64,000 nucleotides of DNA, from NCBI RefSeq assembly GCF_001592005.1, contig NZ_BCVZ01000001.1, positions 496,001 through 560,000 on the forward strand. Direction: 5' to 3'. Position 1 is the first letter of the stretch. Every line of letters begins with the position of its first letter. The notes beneath the pieces are model-generated. The model worked only from the letters and a program-made list of their open reading frames with translations, had not been told where the DNA came from and ran no database searches. Made by a program: the position numbers and the translations under genes. Shown here piece after piece: positions 63,722 through 64,000 of this stretch. The DNA is from Bacillus sonorensis NBRC 101234 = KCTC 13918. GTDB taxonomy: Bacteria > Bacillota > Bacilli > Bacillales > Bacillaceae.

Positions 63722-64000
63722 TTAATAACAACTCCTCCAACTTACTATCTATTTCAACCTGCCCTACATTTTCTTTATTTTTTATTACCCATTTACCTAA
63801 ACTTATTAGGATATCTCGACTAGGAAATTTCATTGTTCTAAGGTCAGTAGCATTTACCTGAGTATGACCATTAAAAATTCTGAAATACTTATCTACTGGG
63901 GTTGAGTTAAGATAGGCATAAAGACCATATGCTACTTCTTTAGAAATTCCACTCTTATTATAGTGGAGTACATTAAGTCCGTTCTCAAAACCAACAACTG
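63702..64000 (-). CDS. BsuBI/PstI-type DNA methyltransferase, C-terminal part (cut by window edge)
   Basis: The last 99 codons of a minus-strand gene that continues beyond the window. The readable end has GLYAYLNSTPVDKYFRIFNG and HTQVNATDLRTMKFPSRDIL, the target-recognition/C-terminal part of BsuBI/PstI adenine methylases (family length about 500). It ends at TAG 63702, inside the start of the endonuclease gene. The catalytic NPPY motif would lie outside the window. It protects host DNA from the linked endonuclease. Confidence 0.82.
   Translation of the reverse strand, partial: VVGFENGLNVLHYNKSGISKEVAYGLYAYLNSTPVDKYFRIFNGHTQVNATDLRTMKFPSRDILISLGKWVIKNKENVGQVEIDSKLEELLLSDRRNA

Overview
The window comes from a low-to-mid GC Firmicute of the Bacillus subtilis/licheniformis branch, most likely the B. 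licheniformis group. The evidence is the set of recognisable Bacillus genes (iol, glpQ/glpT, htpG, yxeB, yxdJKLM/yxeA, gan, gal, gnt, ahpCF), Bacillus-type ribosome binding sites, and matches to known Bacillus operators (CcpA cre, Fur, GntR, Rex, PerR, Spo0J parS). No rRNA, tRNA or CRISPR array was seen. The species call is an inference from gene content; no database was searched.

Layout, left to right. (1) 1-6,760: inositol catabolism, with iolABCD on the minus strand (iolD cut by the window edge) and divergent iolR-iolS. (2) 6,780-9,320: glpQ-glpT behind a leader that ends in a terminator hairpin. (3) 9,390-13,330: htpG (minus) and an ABC-F ATPase (plus) diverge from a perfect 19-bp inverted repeat. 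The ABC-F gene has an attenuator-like leader with a 13-codon peptide. (4) 13,330-16,610: a HAD phosphatase, a two-gene unit (HAD phosphatase plus glycerol-1-phosphate dehydrogenase-like protein), and a small unknown gene. (5) 16,720-20,760: iron uptake, with yxeB and feoA-feoB plus a 52-residue Cys-rich Feo partner, each behind a Fur box; a parS-like site lies between them. (6) 20,838-27,217: an acyltransferase, then the yxdJKLM two-component/ABC peptide-sensing module with yxeA divergent. (7) 27,222-31,940: a chemoreceptor, an alanine/glycine:cation symporter and alanine dehydrogenase. (8) 32,008-45,382: galactan and galactose use (ganB, ganA, ganQPS, ganR, then galK-galE-galT and a ROK repressor). 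(9) 45,457-46,752: MarR-rhodanese-EVE operon. (10) 46,833-52,043: gluconate operon gntRKPZ. (11) 52,121-57,462: adhE with Rex-like sites, then ahpC-ahpF with a PerR-like box.

From about 57,470 to the right edge the character changes. Coding becomes AT-rich and broken genes appear: a ferredoxin-NADP reductase 2 remnant, an ATPase remnant of a siderophore importer, and a truncated GIY-YIG protein. Among them are an intact binding protein and two permeases without their own ATPase, and then a BsuBI/PstI-like type II restriction-modification pair whose methylase runs off the window. This looks like an acquired and partly decayed island.

Functionally the left 57 kb is a carbon-source and stress region: inositol, glycerophosphodiesters, alanine, galactan, galactose and gluconate systems, each with its own local regulator or operator and several with cre-like sites for catabolite control. 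The observations most worth follow-up are the htpG/ABC-F palindrome and attenuator, two equally spaced YxdJ-type boxes serving the split yxd/yxe genes, paired operators for GanR and for the ROK repressor, the parS-like site, the phosphatase/G1P dehydrogenase pair, and the decayed siderophore importer next to the restriction system.
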